From NCBI GenBank assembly GCA_943332105.1, contig CALQOD010000017.1, positions 1 through 37,549 on the forward strand: a DNA stretch of 37,549 bases, read 5' to 3'. Numbering within the stretch: position 1 is the stretch's first letter; each line of letters opens with the position of its first letter. This DNA is from Chitinophaga pinensis. GTDB taxonomy: Bacteria > Bacteroidota > Bacteroidia > AKYH767-A > OLB10. Position numbers and translations under genes: made by a program. The notes under the pieces were generated by a model. It saw nothing but the letters and a program-made list of their open reading frames with translations. It was not told the DNA's origin and searched no databases. Positions 24,734 through 32,241 of the stretch are shown here, in pieces.

Positions 24734-26604
24734 TTACTTTTATTCGCGCTTAATGATTCAGCACGCGTTAAATATTGCTGCGCCATCATCGCATTTCCCA
24801 TGTTTTTCCAAGTCATGCCTAGAAACCGATTAGTCATAATATTATTAGGATCGACGGCATATGATTTCTCAAAATAATTAAGTGCTTTTTGAAATTCATT
24901 TTTATTTCCATAAATACTACCTATATTATTTATTGCATCGGTGTAGTCTGCTTTTAAACTAAAAGCCTTCTCAAAATAAAACAAGGCTGAGTCGGGTTGA
25001 CTTGTATTGAAAAGCAAATTACCATAATTATTATTTATTTTAGGGTCATTACTATTACAGCTAAGAGCATTAACAAATGCAATTTTTGAGGAATCGTATT
25101 CTTTTAATCGCATGTAAGCTAATCCCATCTGATCCCACGAGTCTGCAAAATATGGTGTTAATTGCACTGATTTTTTAAGATAAGAAACACCTTCATTCAA
25201 AATCTTATTTTGATCAGGTTTAGACTTGCCAGCTAAATTACTTTCCTTAATAAGATAATTTCCTAAATAATAATTTGTTCTTGCGCTCTTTGGTGCTGAA
25301 ATCAAACCTGAACGATACAAAGTATAATTATTTTCCCATACATTATTTCGATTGATTGTGATACCACCATAAATCAAAACTACTATTGCTAATAATGCAG
25401 GTGATTGTTTAATATTAAACTTTGCTATACAAGCAATAACAGCTAAGCCAATACCAAAACTTGGCATAAACATCAGACGCTCTCCATACTGTGTACCTAT
25501 GAGCGTAAATATATTTGAGGATACAGAAGCAGTAATAAAAAAGAACATCAATGCAAAGCCATACAATTCTTTCTTTATAACCCCATAAATAGCTATTGCA
25601 AATAATGAACTTAAAACAACAAAAGCTAATAAGAATTCTATTGAACTAATTCCGACAACTGATAATTGCGGAAAAGATGCATCAAAGGTTAGTCCGTAAG
25701 GAACTACAATCCTAAGTAGATACAATCCCAAATAATAGATAGCAGTTGTATAGCGCTCAAATGAACCTACTACATTCACTAATAAATTATCGCTAGATGA
25801 AGGCAATGTGCCTATTGGGACAATTCCATAAACGTTAGACCTAATTAAAAAATAAAAAACTGTAATCCCAATAAAAGCAAGAAAAACAAAAATATTTTCC
25901 TTGAACTTTTCATCACCGAAATAATAAACTAACAAAGGAAATACTGCCAGTAATGTAATTGAGGACTCTTTGCATAATAGCGATAAGAAGAAAAAGAAAA
26001 TCGACATAATAACACTAAAAATCTTTTTACCAGCTAAATAATCTAAGAGTTTATTTAAAGCTAAGAACCCAAACAACATTGCCAGAATTTCATCTACGCT
26101 TTTTATATTAGCCACTACCTCTGTATGAATTGGAAATGATATAAAAAGCAAACAGGCTAGAAAGGAATACAACAAATTTCCTTTAAGAATTCGTTTGCAA
26201 AAACTAAATACAACAATAGCTAAAAACGCATACAAACCAACATTCATCCAATGACCTATATGCGCATTATTAGGAGAAAAAGCCCATTGCTTAGCAAACA
26301 ATAACTTTGGAATGGGACGGTATAATTCATCAGATGACATATAACTGCCATAACGATAACTAGTCTTGAAAATTTCTTTTACATCTCCTTTCTGAGTACT
26401 CCTGTTCTCTAAAATAGAAGCATAATCATCAAGTGCATAATCAAACTTAACTGTATTAAAATATAATAGTCCGGCAATTAATGCGACAATCCAAACATAA
26501 TAGTTGGACCAATTATTCTGTTCTTTAATTGAGTTTTCTTTTTTATAATTAATTGGAGCAGCAGAAAACTTTTCTTTACGAGTTAATTTTTTAGTTTCAG
26601 ACAT
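24730..26604 (-). CDS. TMTC-like membrane protein with C-terminal TPR repeats
   Basis: 624 residues. After a basic N-terminus there are about 10-11 helices in a GT-C-like layout: first-loop DYALDDYASIL with the paired Asp, ELYRPIPKLLFAKQW, then FPIHTEVVANIKSVDEILAMLF, which resembles the HPVHTEAV...RADLLA segment of TMTC O-mannosyltransferases. From about residue 435 to the end are four or more TPRs (ADSWDQMGLAYMRLKEYDSS, NNYGNLLFNTSQPDSALFYF, NNIGSIYGNKNEFQKALNYF). It could be a lipid-dependent glycosyltransferase; catalysis is inferred only from the layout. Last gene of the SDR-lipoprotein-TMTC run, 6 bp after the lipoprotein gene. Confidence 0.78.
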   Translation of the reverse strand: MSETKKLTRKEKFSAAPINYKKENSIKEQNNWSNYYVWIVALIAGLLYFNTVKFDYALDDYASILENRSTQKGDVKEIFKTSYRYGSYMSSDELYRPIPKLLFAKQWAFSPNNAHIGHWMNVGLYAFLAIVVFSFCKRILKGNLLYSFLACLLFISFPIHTEVVANIKSVDEILAMLFGFLALNKLLDYLAGKKIFSVIMSIFFFFLSLLCKESSITLLAVFPLLVYYFGDEKFKENIFVFLAFIGITVFYFLIRSNVYGIVPIGTLPSSSDNLLVNVVGSFERYTTAIYYLGLYLLRIVVPYGLTFDASFPQLSVVGISSIEFLLAFVVLSSLFAIAIYGVIKKELYGFALMFFFITASVSSNIFTLIGTQYGERLMFMPSFGIGLAVIACIAKFNIKQSPALLAIVVLIYGGITINRNNVWENNYTLYRSGLISAPKSARTNYYLGNYLIKESNLAGKSKPDQNKILNEGVSYLKKSVQLTPYFADSWDQMGLAYMRLKEYDSSKIAFVNALSCNSNDPKINNNYGNLLFNTSQPDSALFYFEKAFSLKADYTDAINNIGSIYGNKNEFQKALNYFEKSYAVDPNNIMTNRFLGMTWKNMGNAMMAQQYLTRAESLSANKSN

Positions 26605-26610
26605 GTAGCA

Positions 26611-27135
26611 TTAATTAGTTGTTATGACTGAATCCGATTGACCATTTAATTTTCGAATCAAATCTTCATCTGTCATATTTAATGTTTGCAGTAAGAGTTT
26701 AATTGTAGGTGTCATTTTATGATCTGGAAATTTAATTACAAAACGGTTGTAGTATTCGCGAGCAGCATTTTTATCCTGTAAATTATTTTCAGATAAAAAT
26801 CCCTGTAAAAACAATGCTCTTGCTATTTTACGATAAATTGGGAATCGTTGTGTATTGCCGTATAATTCTACGGCCTGTTTGAATTTTCCAACCTGCACAC
26901 TTAAATCAGCAGCCTTAAAAAAATAATCTGCACAAATAGTATCATCCTTATACAAGACGCAATAATTCTTATATAGTACAATTAGCGAATCACAATTAAC
27001 GGTATCAACATTTGATGCTACTGAAACAGACTTTTCCATTTCAACAATGTCACTTTGCAAGGAGGACTGACTCTTTGAGCATGCAGAAAAGAAACCTGCT
27101 ATTATCATAAAAAGTATCAGAGAATTAATTTTCAT
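26611..27135 (-). CDS. Small TPR-like lipoprotein
   Basis: 174 residues with a lipoprotein signal (MKINSLILFMIIAGFFSAC, lipobox FSAC), then a helical region with TPR-like pairs: CADYFFKAADLSVQVGKFKQAVELYGNTQRF and ALFLQGFLSENNLQDKNAAREYYNRFVIKFPDHKM. The layout recalls the BamD/YbgF kind of scaffold but it is too short and too different to call BamD. It sits one base after SDR and 6 bp before the TPR membrane protein, so all three are probably cotranslated. It may work with the TPR membrane protein at the envelope (inference). Confidence 0.7.
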   Translation of the reverse strand: MKINSLILFMIIAGFFSACSKSQSSLQSDIVEMEKSVSVASNVDTVNCDSLIVLYKNYCVLYKDDTICADYFFKAADLSVQVGKFKQAVELYGNTQRFPIYRKIARALFLQGFLSENNLQDKNAAREYYNRFVIKFPDHKMTPTIKLLLQTLNMTDEDLIRKLNGQSDSVITTN

Positions 27136-27136
27136 A

Positions 27137-27943
27137 TTATTTAAATGGACTATCTGGCTCTTTTGCCATGTGATTATACACTATTTTATCTAACAAACCT
27201 GGAATAATTTTATTTAACAATACCGTCAATTTGCCATTAAACGTCAACACTAAATCTCGTTTTCTTTTTTTAACTGCAACGAATATCGCATCAGCAACTT
27301 CTTCTGCCGACATCATCTTATGTTCATCACGAGGTGATTCACCTTGTATATTACCATCTGCTGCTAAAGCAGTTTGACGGATACGCGATGCCGTAAATCC
27401 GGGACATGCCACCAAAACATGTAAACCTTTTTTGATGTTTTCAGTTCGTAATGCATCTAGAAAACCTTCTAACGCAAACTTTGAAGAAGAATAACCTGTT
27501 CGTCCAGGCAACCCTTTTTTACCGGCAATGGAAGAAATCCCTACTACACTGCCTTTGTTTTTCAGAATAGAAGGCAGCGCATATTTTGCACAATAAACAG
27601 CTCCATAGAAATTGGTATCCATTACTTTTCGAATCACATCCAGATTTACATCTTCAAATAAAGCTCGCATTGATATACCGGCATTATTAATTAAGATATC
27701 AATTCGTCCGAACTTATTCAATGTTTCGTCCATTACTTTTTTACAATCAGATTCGATGCTCACATCAGCAACAATTGGCAAAACTTGATTTGACTGATTG
27801 TTTAAATCAATAACAGCATCCAGTAATCTTTTTTCATCACGACCGGTAACCACTACATGAAAGCCTTCCTTAAAGAACTTCTTTGCGCAAGCGAGGCCGA
27901 TTCCTGATGATGCACCCGTGATAACAATAACTTTTATTTCCAT
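27137..27943 (-). CDS. Short-chain dehydrogenase/reductase
   Basis: 268 residues, classical SDR: TGASSGIG cofactor loop (residues about 9-16), GRDEK suggesting NADP preference, ADVS, NNAG, the Ser of GISSIAGKKG, YSSSK with catalytic Tyr and Lys, and PGFTASRI. The C-terminal KKRKRDLVLTFNGKLTVLLNKIIPGLLDKIVYNHM is a hydrophobic, basic extension as in DltE/YqjQ-type SDRs that act on lipid-like substrates. Substrate unknown. First of a three-gene minus-strand operon. Confidence 0.87.
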   Translation of the reverse strand: MEIKVIVITGASSGIGLACAKKFFKEGFHVVVTGRDEKRLLDAVIDLNNQSNQVLPIVADVSIESDCKKVMDETLNKFGRIDILINNAGISMRALFEDVNLDVIRKVMDTNFYGAVYCAKYALPSILKNKGSVVGISSIAGKKGLPGRTGYSSSKFALEGFLDALRTENIKKGLHVLVACPGFTASRIRQTALAADGNIQGESPRDEHKMMSAEEVADAIFVAVKKRKRDLVLTFNGKLTVLLNKIIPGLLDKIVYNHMAKEPDSPFK

Positions 27944-27951
27944 ATTCGCAG

Positions 27952-27959
27952 CAAAAATA
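27952..27959 (-). promoter_or_regulatory. -7 box of the SDR operon promoter
   Basis: Minus-strand TATTTTTG, a full TAnnTTTG match, ends 9 bases before ATG 27943. The transcript would start at or within a few bases of the ATG, i.e. nearly leaderless. No clear -33 TTG at the right distance. Confidence 0.45.
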
Positions 27960-27996
27960 ATTTATTTGGTAACTTTAAGCCCTATTGTTGAATTAT

Positions 27997-29172
27997 ATGA
28001 AGCTCCACGAAGTTAAATCAAAGTCCGATATTAAAGAATTTCATCGGACACCTTTTGAAATTTATAGGAATGATACTCAATGGATACCCTATATAGAAAA
28101 TGATATTGAAAAAGTATTTAATCCCAAGCATAACAAACTTTACGCTGAGGGTGGGGAAGCTATTCGTTGGAATTTAAAAGATGACAATGGCAATTTAATT
28201 GGTCGAGTGGCTGCTTTTATAAATCCAAAGACTAAAAATACAACATCCTATACTACAGGAGGAATGGGCTTTTTTGAGTGTGTTAATGACAAACAAGCTT
28301 CATTTATGCTCTTTGATGCCTGCAAAATATGGCTAGAAGAAAAAGGAATGCAGGCTATGGACGGACCAATTAATTTTGGAGACCGAAACCAATTTTGGGG
28401 TTGCATGACAAGTAATTTTGACAACCCTCCTATATATCAAATGAATTACAATCCGGAATACTACAGCACTTTTTTTGAAGAGTATGGATTTGGGACATAT
28501 TTTAATCAATTAGTTTTCTGGAGATCGTTAAGAGAAGCCACCCAGCCAATTTTTCATCGCAAATACGAACAGATTAAAGATGATCCTAATTTTGTAATTA
28601 AGAATATTCGGGGAATGAAATTATCACAAGTGGCGGAAAACTTTAGAACAGTTTATAATGGTGCCTGGGGTGGCCATAGCCATTTTAAGCCAATGCCAGC
28701 TGTGACGGCTCAGAAAATCATGAATTCATTAAAACCTATTATTGATAGAGAAATTATTCTTTTTGTTTACTACAAGGGAGAACCTATTGCCTTTTATGTG
28801 AACATCCCAGAATTAAATGAACTTTTTAAGCATGTGGACGGAAAAATGAATTGGTGGGGGATAATTAAGTTTTTATATTTTAAATGCACTACAAAGCCTA
28901 AAAGGATGATAGGATTAGTATTTGGAGTAATAAAAGAATGGCAGGGCAAGGGAATTGAGGCTGCATTGGTGGTGCATGGAGAGAAATTCATCGTAGACCA
29001 ATTAAAATACGAGGATACAGTACTTACATGGATCGGCGATTTCAATCCTAAAATGCTTAAAGTAGCTGAAAATCTTGGTGCTACTCTTTGGCGAACCTAT
29101 AAGACATATCGCTATCAATTCGACAGAAATGCACCATTTGAACGAGCTCCTATTGTAGAATCAGCCAGTTAA
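27997..29172 (+). CDS. GNAT-like protein (YghO-type), substrate unknown
   Basis: 391 residues from ATG 27997; a TTG at 27985 would add MLNY-like residues and is less likely. Soluble protein with conserved-looking blocks TPFEIYRNDTQWIP, DGPINFGDRNQFWGCM, NPPIYQMNYNPEYY and, near the C-terminus, LVFGVIKEWQGKGIEAALV, which has the GNAT acetyl-CoA loop form (QGKGIE), then WIGDFNPKMLKVAENLGATLWRTYKTYRY. The family occurs widely in Bacteroidota without an assigned substrate. Divergent from the SDR operon across 53 bp; tRNA-Lys follows on the same strand after an independent promoter. Confidence 0.75.
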   Translation: MKLHEVKSKSDIKEFHRTPFEIYRNDTQWIPYIENDIEKVFNPKHNKLYAEGGEAIRWNLKDDNGNLIGRVAAFINPKTKNTTSYTTGGMGFFECVNDKQASFMLFDACKIWLEEKGMQAMDGPINFGDRNQFWGCMTSNFDNPPIYQMNYNPEYYSTFFEEYGFGTYFNQLVFWRSLREATQPIFHRKYEQIKDDPNFVIKNIRGMKLSQVAENFRTVYNGAWGGHSHFKPMPAVTAQKIMNSLKPIIDREIILFVYYKGEPIAFYVNIPELNELFKHVDGKMNWWGIIKFLYFKCTTKPKRMIGLVFGVIKEWQGKGIEAALVVHGEKFIVDQLKYEDTVLTWIGDFNPKMLKVAENLGATLWRTYKTYRYQFDRNAPFERAPIVESAS

Positions 29173-29255
29173 GACAAAAAAGCAAAAATATTTAACATAA
29201 ATTACTATTGAAAATCAGTAAAATCACGCTATGTGTAAAAATAAAATAGGATTTC

Positions 29256-29287
29256 TTGGGTATGGGAAAAATGAAATACTACATTTG
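29256..29287 (+). promoter_or_regulatory. Promoter of tRNA-Lys
   Basis: TTG at 29256-29258, 21-bp spacer, TACATTTG at 29280-29287: a complete Bacteroidota promoter. Start near 29294 gives a leader of about 38 nt before the tRNA. Confidence 0.75.
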
Positions 29288-29331
29288 CACCCGCGTTTGG
29301 CCTACATGACCAAAAGCTAACCAAAAATTTG

Positions 29332-29404
29332 GATTCCGTAGCTCAGTTGGTAGAGCAATACACTTTTAATGTATGGGTCCTGGGTTCGAGTCCCAGCGGG
29401 ATCA
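29332..29404 (+). tRNA. tRNA-Lys (anticodon TTT)
   Basis: Complete cloverleaf of 73 nt. Acceptor GATTCCG / CGGGATC (one G-U), D-stem GCTC/GAGC, anticodon stem ATACA/TGTAT around loop CTTTTAA with anticodon TTT at 29365-29367, T-stem CTGGG/CCCAG with TTCGAGT loop, discriminator A. CCA is not encoded. Promoter upstream and terminator directly after make it a single-gene unit. Confidence 0.97.
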
Positions 29405-29413
29405 CTAGTGAAT

Positions 29414-29449
29414 AAAAAGAGAAGGCCCCATTGGGGCCTTTATCTTTTT
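29414..29449 (+). terminator. Terminator after tRNA-Lys
   Basis: Stem AAGGCCCC / GGGGCCTT (29422-29429, 29433-29440), extended across a small bulge by AAAAAGA / TCTTTTT (29414-29420, 29443-29449), ending in T-rich sequence. Confidence 0.88.
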
Positions 29450-29460
29450 ATAACTGCGAG

Positions 29461-30222
29461 CAAGCTTGCTTGAACTCGCAAGTTTGAAAAGATAAAAAGT
29501 GCGAAGCACGCTCTTTTCATTCACAACTCGGATAGCTGGGTCCGCTATGTAGTACAAGCTTGCGCATACTACATCGCAATCCCAATCACTCACAAAAGTT
29601 AATAATTCCATAGGTCCATTTTTGTATAGAGGAATTGCGCAGCTCTCTCTTTTCATTCACAACTCGGATAAGCTGGGTTCCTATGCTTCCATCGGAATGC
29701 AACATCAGACGTAGCAAAGCGAAGTCAATCCGAAATCCTAATAAAGCTTTTTATTTGCAACTCGGATAAGCTGGGTCCGCGATGTAGTACAAGCTTGCGC
29801 ATACTACATCGCAATCCCAATCACTCACAAAAGTTAATCATTCCATAGGTCCATTTTTGTATAGAGGAATTGCATATCTCTCTCTTTTCATTCCCAACTC
29901 GGATAGCTAGGTTCCAATGCTTCGATCGGAATGAAACATCCGACGAAGCGCAGCGAAGTCAATCCCTAATCATAATAAAGCTTTTCATTCCCAACTCGGA
30001 TAAGCTGGGCTTCGATGCTTCAATCGGAATGAAACATCCGAAGTAGCGCAGCGAAGTCAATCCACAATCATAATAAAGCTTTTCATTCCCAACTCGGATA
30101 AGCTGGGTTCCGATGCTTCGATCGGAATGAAACATCCGATGTAGCGCAGCGAAGTCAATCTCAGTTTTTCATCAAGCTTGCTTAAACTCGCAGTTTAAAA
30201 ATATAAAAAGTGCGAAGTATCG
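29461..30222. repeat. Modular tandem repeat array next to tRNA-Lys (units B-A-B-A-A-A)
   Basis: Six units, each opening with AACTCGGAT(A)AGCTGGG, begin at 29525, 29661, 29759, 29896, 29993 and 30091. Units 2, 4, 5, 6 (type A, about 97-98 bp) carry GCTTCGATCGGAATGAAACA and the GCGCAGCGAAGTCAATC tail; units 1 and 3 (type B, about 136 bp) carry a different body with an 11-bp stem around CAAGCTTGCGCA and a TCCATTTTTGTATAGAGG block. The B-A pair is repeated with a 234-bp period. The array is flanked by imperfect direct repeats of about 50 bp (29461-29510 and 30173-30222) that share GTGCGAAG and CAAGCTTGCTT. There is no credible coding sequence in this 880-bp gap. Confidence 0.88.
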
Positions 30223-30243
30223 CGACGAACATACTTGCTCTAT

Positions 30244-30274
30244 ATAAAGCCACCAAATTGGCGGCTTTATTTTT
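30244..30274 (+). terminator. Terminator closing the repeat region
   Basis: 11-bp stem ATAAAGCCACC / GGCGGCTTTAT (30244-30254, 30260-30270) with one A-C mismatch and an AAATT loop, then TTTT. The T-run favours plus-strand transcripts coming out of the repeat array; it may also serve the convergent membrane-protein gene. Confidence 0.7.
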
Positions 30275-30286
30275 CTTAACAATATA

Positions 30287-31438
30287 TTACTTCATCCCAG
30301 TAACTGAACTTTCTATTGTTGCAACATACATTTGAGTTTTGGTAATGTAATCTAACACCACAAAATTGTTGTAGAGCACAATTTTTCCTTCCTCGAAGTG
30401 ATCAGTTGGAATTTTTAAAGCGTTAGATTTACCATTTAACAAATTGTATTCTTCGATCGAATTTTTAAACTGGCCATAAAGTAGTGCTCCATTTTGTCCC
30501 TCTTCAAATGCCGGTCCCAGATTTCTTTCTTCAAGAAATATATCCTCATTCTCAAAGTCATGAGCGACTTTAGATTTTCCAGTTGTGCGTATCAAAATCA
30601 AACTCTTTATCTGCTCGGCAGCATCGTTCATTTTTGAAATTATTAGTTGCTGCTGAGTATTACTTGCAGGTGCTTTACCTGGCATGCTTTGTAATCGTTT
30701 CAGCAAATCTTCGCTTTCTAAATATGCATACATTTTAACTTCTGTTTGATGATATGCTGGTCGCGTATCGATTAATGTAAACAACAAGCCAGCAGCTCCA
30801 ACAAACAAAATAGTACTAACAATAGTGTTTAATTTCGTATCAGGATTCCTAACTCCACTGAAGAAATACAGTGGAATAAAAATTAATACAAAAACAAATA
30901 ATGCACAAACACCCAAAACGTTAGCAAATGGCCAATGCATCACTTTAAATAAAACAGAAATACTAACCAACATACCTGCAAGCGTTCCAACTCCTGCTAC
31001 AACTTTTTCTCTTTTAGTATTTACATCTTTTATTTTCAGAACGAACATCAATGGCAAAAAGATTAAACTTAATGTCATAATCCCCAAAAACAAAAATACT
31101 GATGCACCTGGCAAATGCATAAATTTCAAGAATGATCCTAGTAGAAATGTTGCAACGGAAAATATTCCGCTGATAACCATAATTTTCTTCATTGTGTAGT
31201 AGTTTTTAAATGTTAGCAATAAAATAGTCTCTTCTTCAATTTCCTTTAATTCCATTTTGAAGAAGCGAGTAATTATATCTTGATAAAACTGATCGAAATC
31301 GTCATCAAGATTTAATTCGTTCTCAACAATACAACAAATATGATCCAAGAGGTTTAGCTGCAGATCCTCAATCACAACGCCACGCGATTTTATGTCGTTA
31401 AGAATAAAATCAATTTGCTGTTCGCTTAATGTATACAT
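30287..31438 (-). CDS. PadR-linked membrane protein with two GldL-like hairpins
   Basis: 383 residues from ATG 31438. Residues 1-75: a soluble helical part (LSEQQIDFILNDIKSRGV...LLDHICCIVENELNLDDDFDQFY) like the short cytoplasmic prefix seen on many PadR-linked membrane proteins. Then six or so helices holding two copies of a motif: LGSFLKFMHLPGASVFLFLGI and ISVLFKVMHWPFANVLGV. The form KxxHxPxAxxxxxxG is the same as in the N-terminal hairpin of GldL, the T9SS/gliding motor protein. Residues about 235-383 form a soluble, probably periplasmic domain. The start overlaps the PadR stop (TGATG). Function unknown; an envelope sensor or regulator-linked antiporter part is a guess. Confidence 0.72.
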   Translation of the reverse strand: MYTLSEQQIDFILNDIKSRGVVIEDLQLNLLDHICCIVENELNLDDDFDQFYQDIITRFFKMELKEIEEETILLLTFKNYYTMKKIMVISGIFSVATFLLGSFLKFMHLPGASVFLFLGIMTLSLIFLPLMFVLKIKDVNTKREKVVAGVGTLAGMLVSISVLFKVMHWPFANVLGVCALFVFVLIFIPLYFFSGVRNPDTKLNTIVSTILFVGAAGLLFTLIDTRPAYHQTEVKMYAYLESEDLLKRLQSMPGKAPASNTQQQLIISKMNDAAEQIKSLILIRTTGKSKVAHDFENEDIFLEERNLGPAFEEGQNGALLYGQFKNSIEEYNLLNGKSNALKIPTDHFEEGKIVLYNNFVVLDYITKTQMYVATIESSVTGMK

Positions 31439-31776
31439 CAACTTATCTGATGCTTAATATCCAACATGAATTTCATGGTATCGATGAACTCAGCAAACTC
31501 ATTGACTTTCTCAGTAGCTTTAAGCTTGCCTTTAGGAGTTAGAGTATAATATTTACGGACTCGCTTTCCTATGTTCACTATTTCGGTTGTTACAAATCCT
31601 TCCTTTTCTAGAGCATGCAGCGTAGGATATAAGGCACCTTCCGTAATTTGAATTCTATCGGAGGTTAATTCTTTTACTTTTTGAGTTATTTCATAACCAT
31701 ACATTTGGTTAGTTTGAGATAACAACTTTAAAACGATCGTTTTTAAAGTTCCTTTTATTAATTCAGATGAATACAT
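31438..31776 (-). CDS. PadR family transcriptional regulator
   Basis: 112 residues from ATG 31776. A longer reading to 31827 adds hydrophobic residues that do not belong to the fold. Winged-helix DNA-binding domain: LIKGTLKTIVLKLLSQTNQMYGYEITQKVKELTSDRIQITEGALYPTLHALEKEGFVTTE, with the PadR hallmark (I)TEGALYPTLHALEKEG, then RVRKYYTLTPKGK. Short C-terminus, as in PadR-s1 proteins. The next gene, a membrane protein, starts at its stop codon: a typical PadR-regulated pair, in which the regulator usually represses the operon. Confidence 0.9.
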   Translation of the reverse strand: MYSSELIKGTLKTIVLKLLSQTNQMYGYEITQKVKELTSDRIQITEGALYPTLHALEKEGFVTTEIVNIGKRVRKYYTLTPKGKLKATEKVNEFAEFIDTMKFMLDIKHQIS

Positions 31777-31788
31777 AACGCAATGATA

Positions 31789-31803
31789 CATAATATTATT
31801 ATG
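31789..31803. promoter_or_regulatory. Candidate PadR operator
   Basis: Perfect 7-bp inverted repeat CATAATA-T-TATTATG, flanked by ATAC and GCAT, 12 bp upstream of the regulator start. Position and symmetry fit autoregulation; the sequence is AT-rich, so chance is possible. Confidence 0.5.
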
Positions 31804-31935
31804 CATAAGAAACAATAACAATAACACAATCCATACAACATTGAATATCAGTTATAAAAATTAATGTCGACTTGATTCGTTCTTTATATTGAGCTTAAAA
31901 CCAAATTGCTGAGTTCTTTTATCTGCTTTTACTAC

Positions 31936-32220
31936 ATGCATTTTATTTACATACTTTATAGTAAAACGTTAAATAGATTTTACGTCGGAGAATCCGCTTT
32001 GGTAATAACTACTATAGATCAACATCTTTCAAAGTACTTTGAAAACCCAATATCCTTTGTAGCTTTAGATTGGGAAGTATATTATAAAACAGAATGCATT
32101 GACAAAATCCAAGCTCTCAAAATCGAACAGCATTTAAGAAAAATGAAAGGCGTTGATTATTTTGAAAATCTTGTTCGAAACTCAGATTCAGCAGAAAAGC
32201 TATTGAATCAGTATTTTTAA
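31936..32220 (+). CDS. Small GIY-YIG domain protein with a degenerate centre
   Basis: 94 residues from ATG 31936, the normal start (MHFIYILYSKTLNRFYVGES). The GIY and YIG elements appear as YIL and YVG. In active members a conserved Arg follows in the D..RL..HN segment; here the same place reads VITTIDQHLSKYF with no Arg. The catalytic Glu can be placed in ALKIEQHLRKMKG. Typical of the small UPF0213-like group found in many copies in Bacteroidota, but probably inactive or changed. It stands alone between the PadR unit and a gene remnant. Confidence 0.75.
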   Translation: MHFIYILYSKTLNRFYVGESALVITTIDQHLSKYFENPISFVALDWEVYYKTECIDKIQALKIEQHLRKMKGVDYFENLVRNSDSAEKLLNQYF

Positions 32221-32241
32221 AAGTGGATTAACAGTTACTTT

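Noticed and set aside
28794-29045. Minus-strand frame within the GNAT-like gene
   Set aside because: Antisense shadow without start context or protein-like features.
29405-29656. 83-residue minus-strand open frame across the repeat array
   Set aside because: It covers the tRNA terminator and one B unit, is not kept in the second B unit, and its translation has no protein-like pattern.
29525-30190. Integron cassette array or CRISPR array
   Set aside because: No RYYYAAC/GTTRRRY pair at unit borders, no cassette genes and no integrase. Units are 97-137 bp with no unique spacers of constant length, and no cas genes are near.
31777-31827. Longer N-terminus of the PadR protein
   Set aside because: The additional residues are hydrophobic and not part of the winged-helix fold; the candidate operator lies there.
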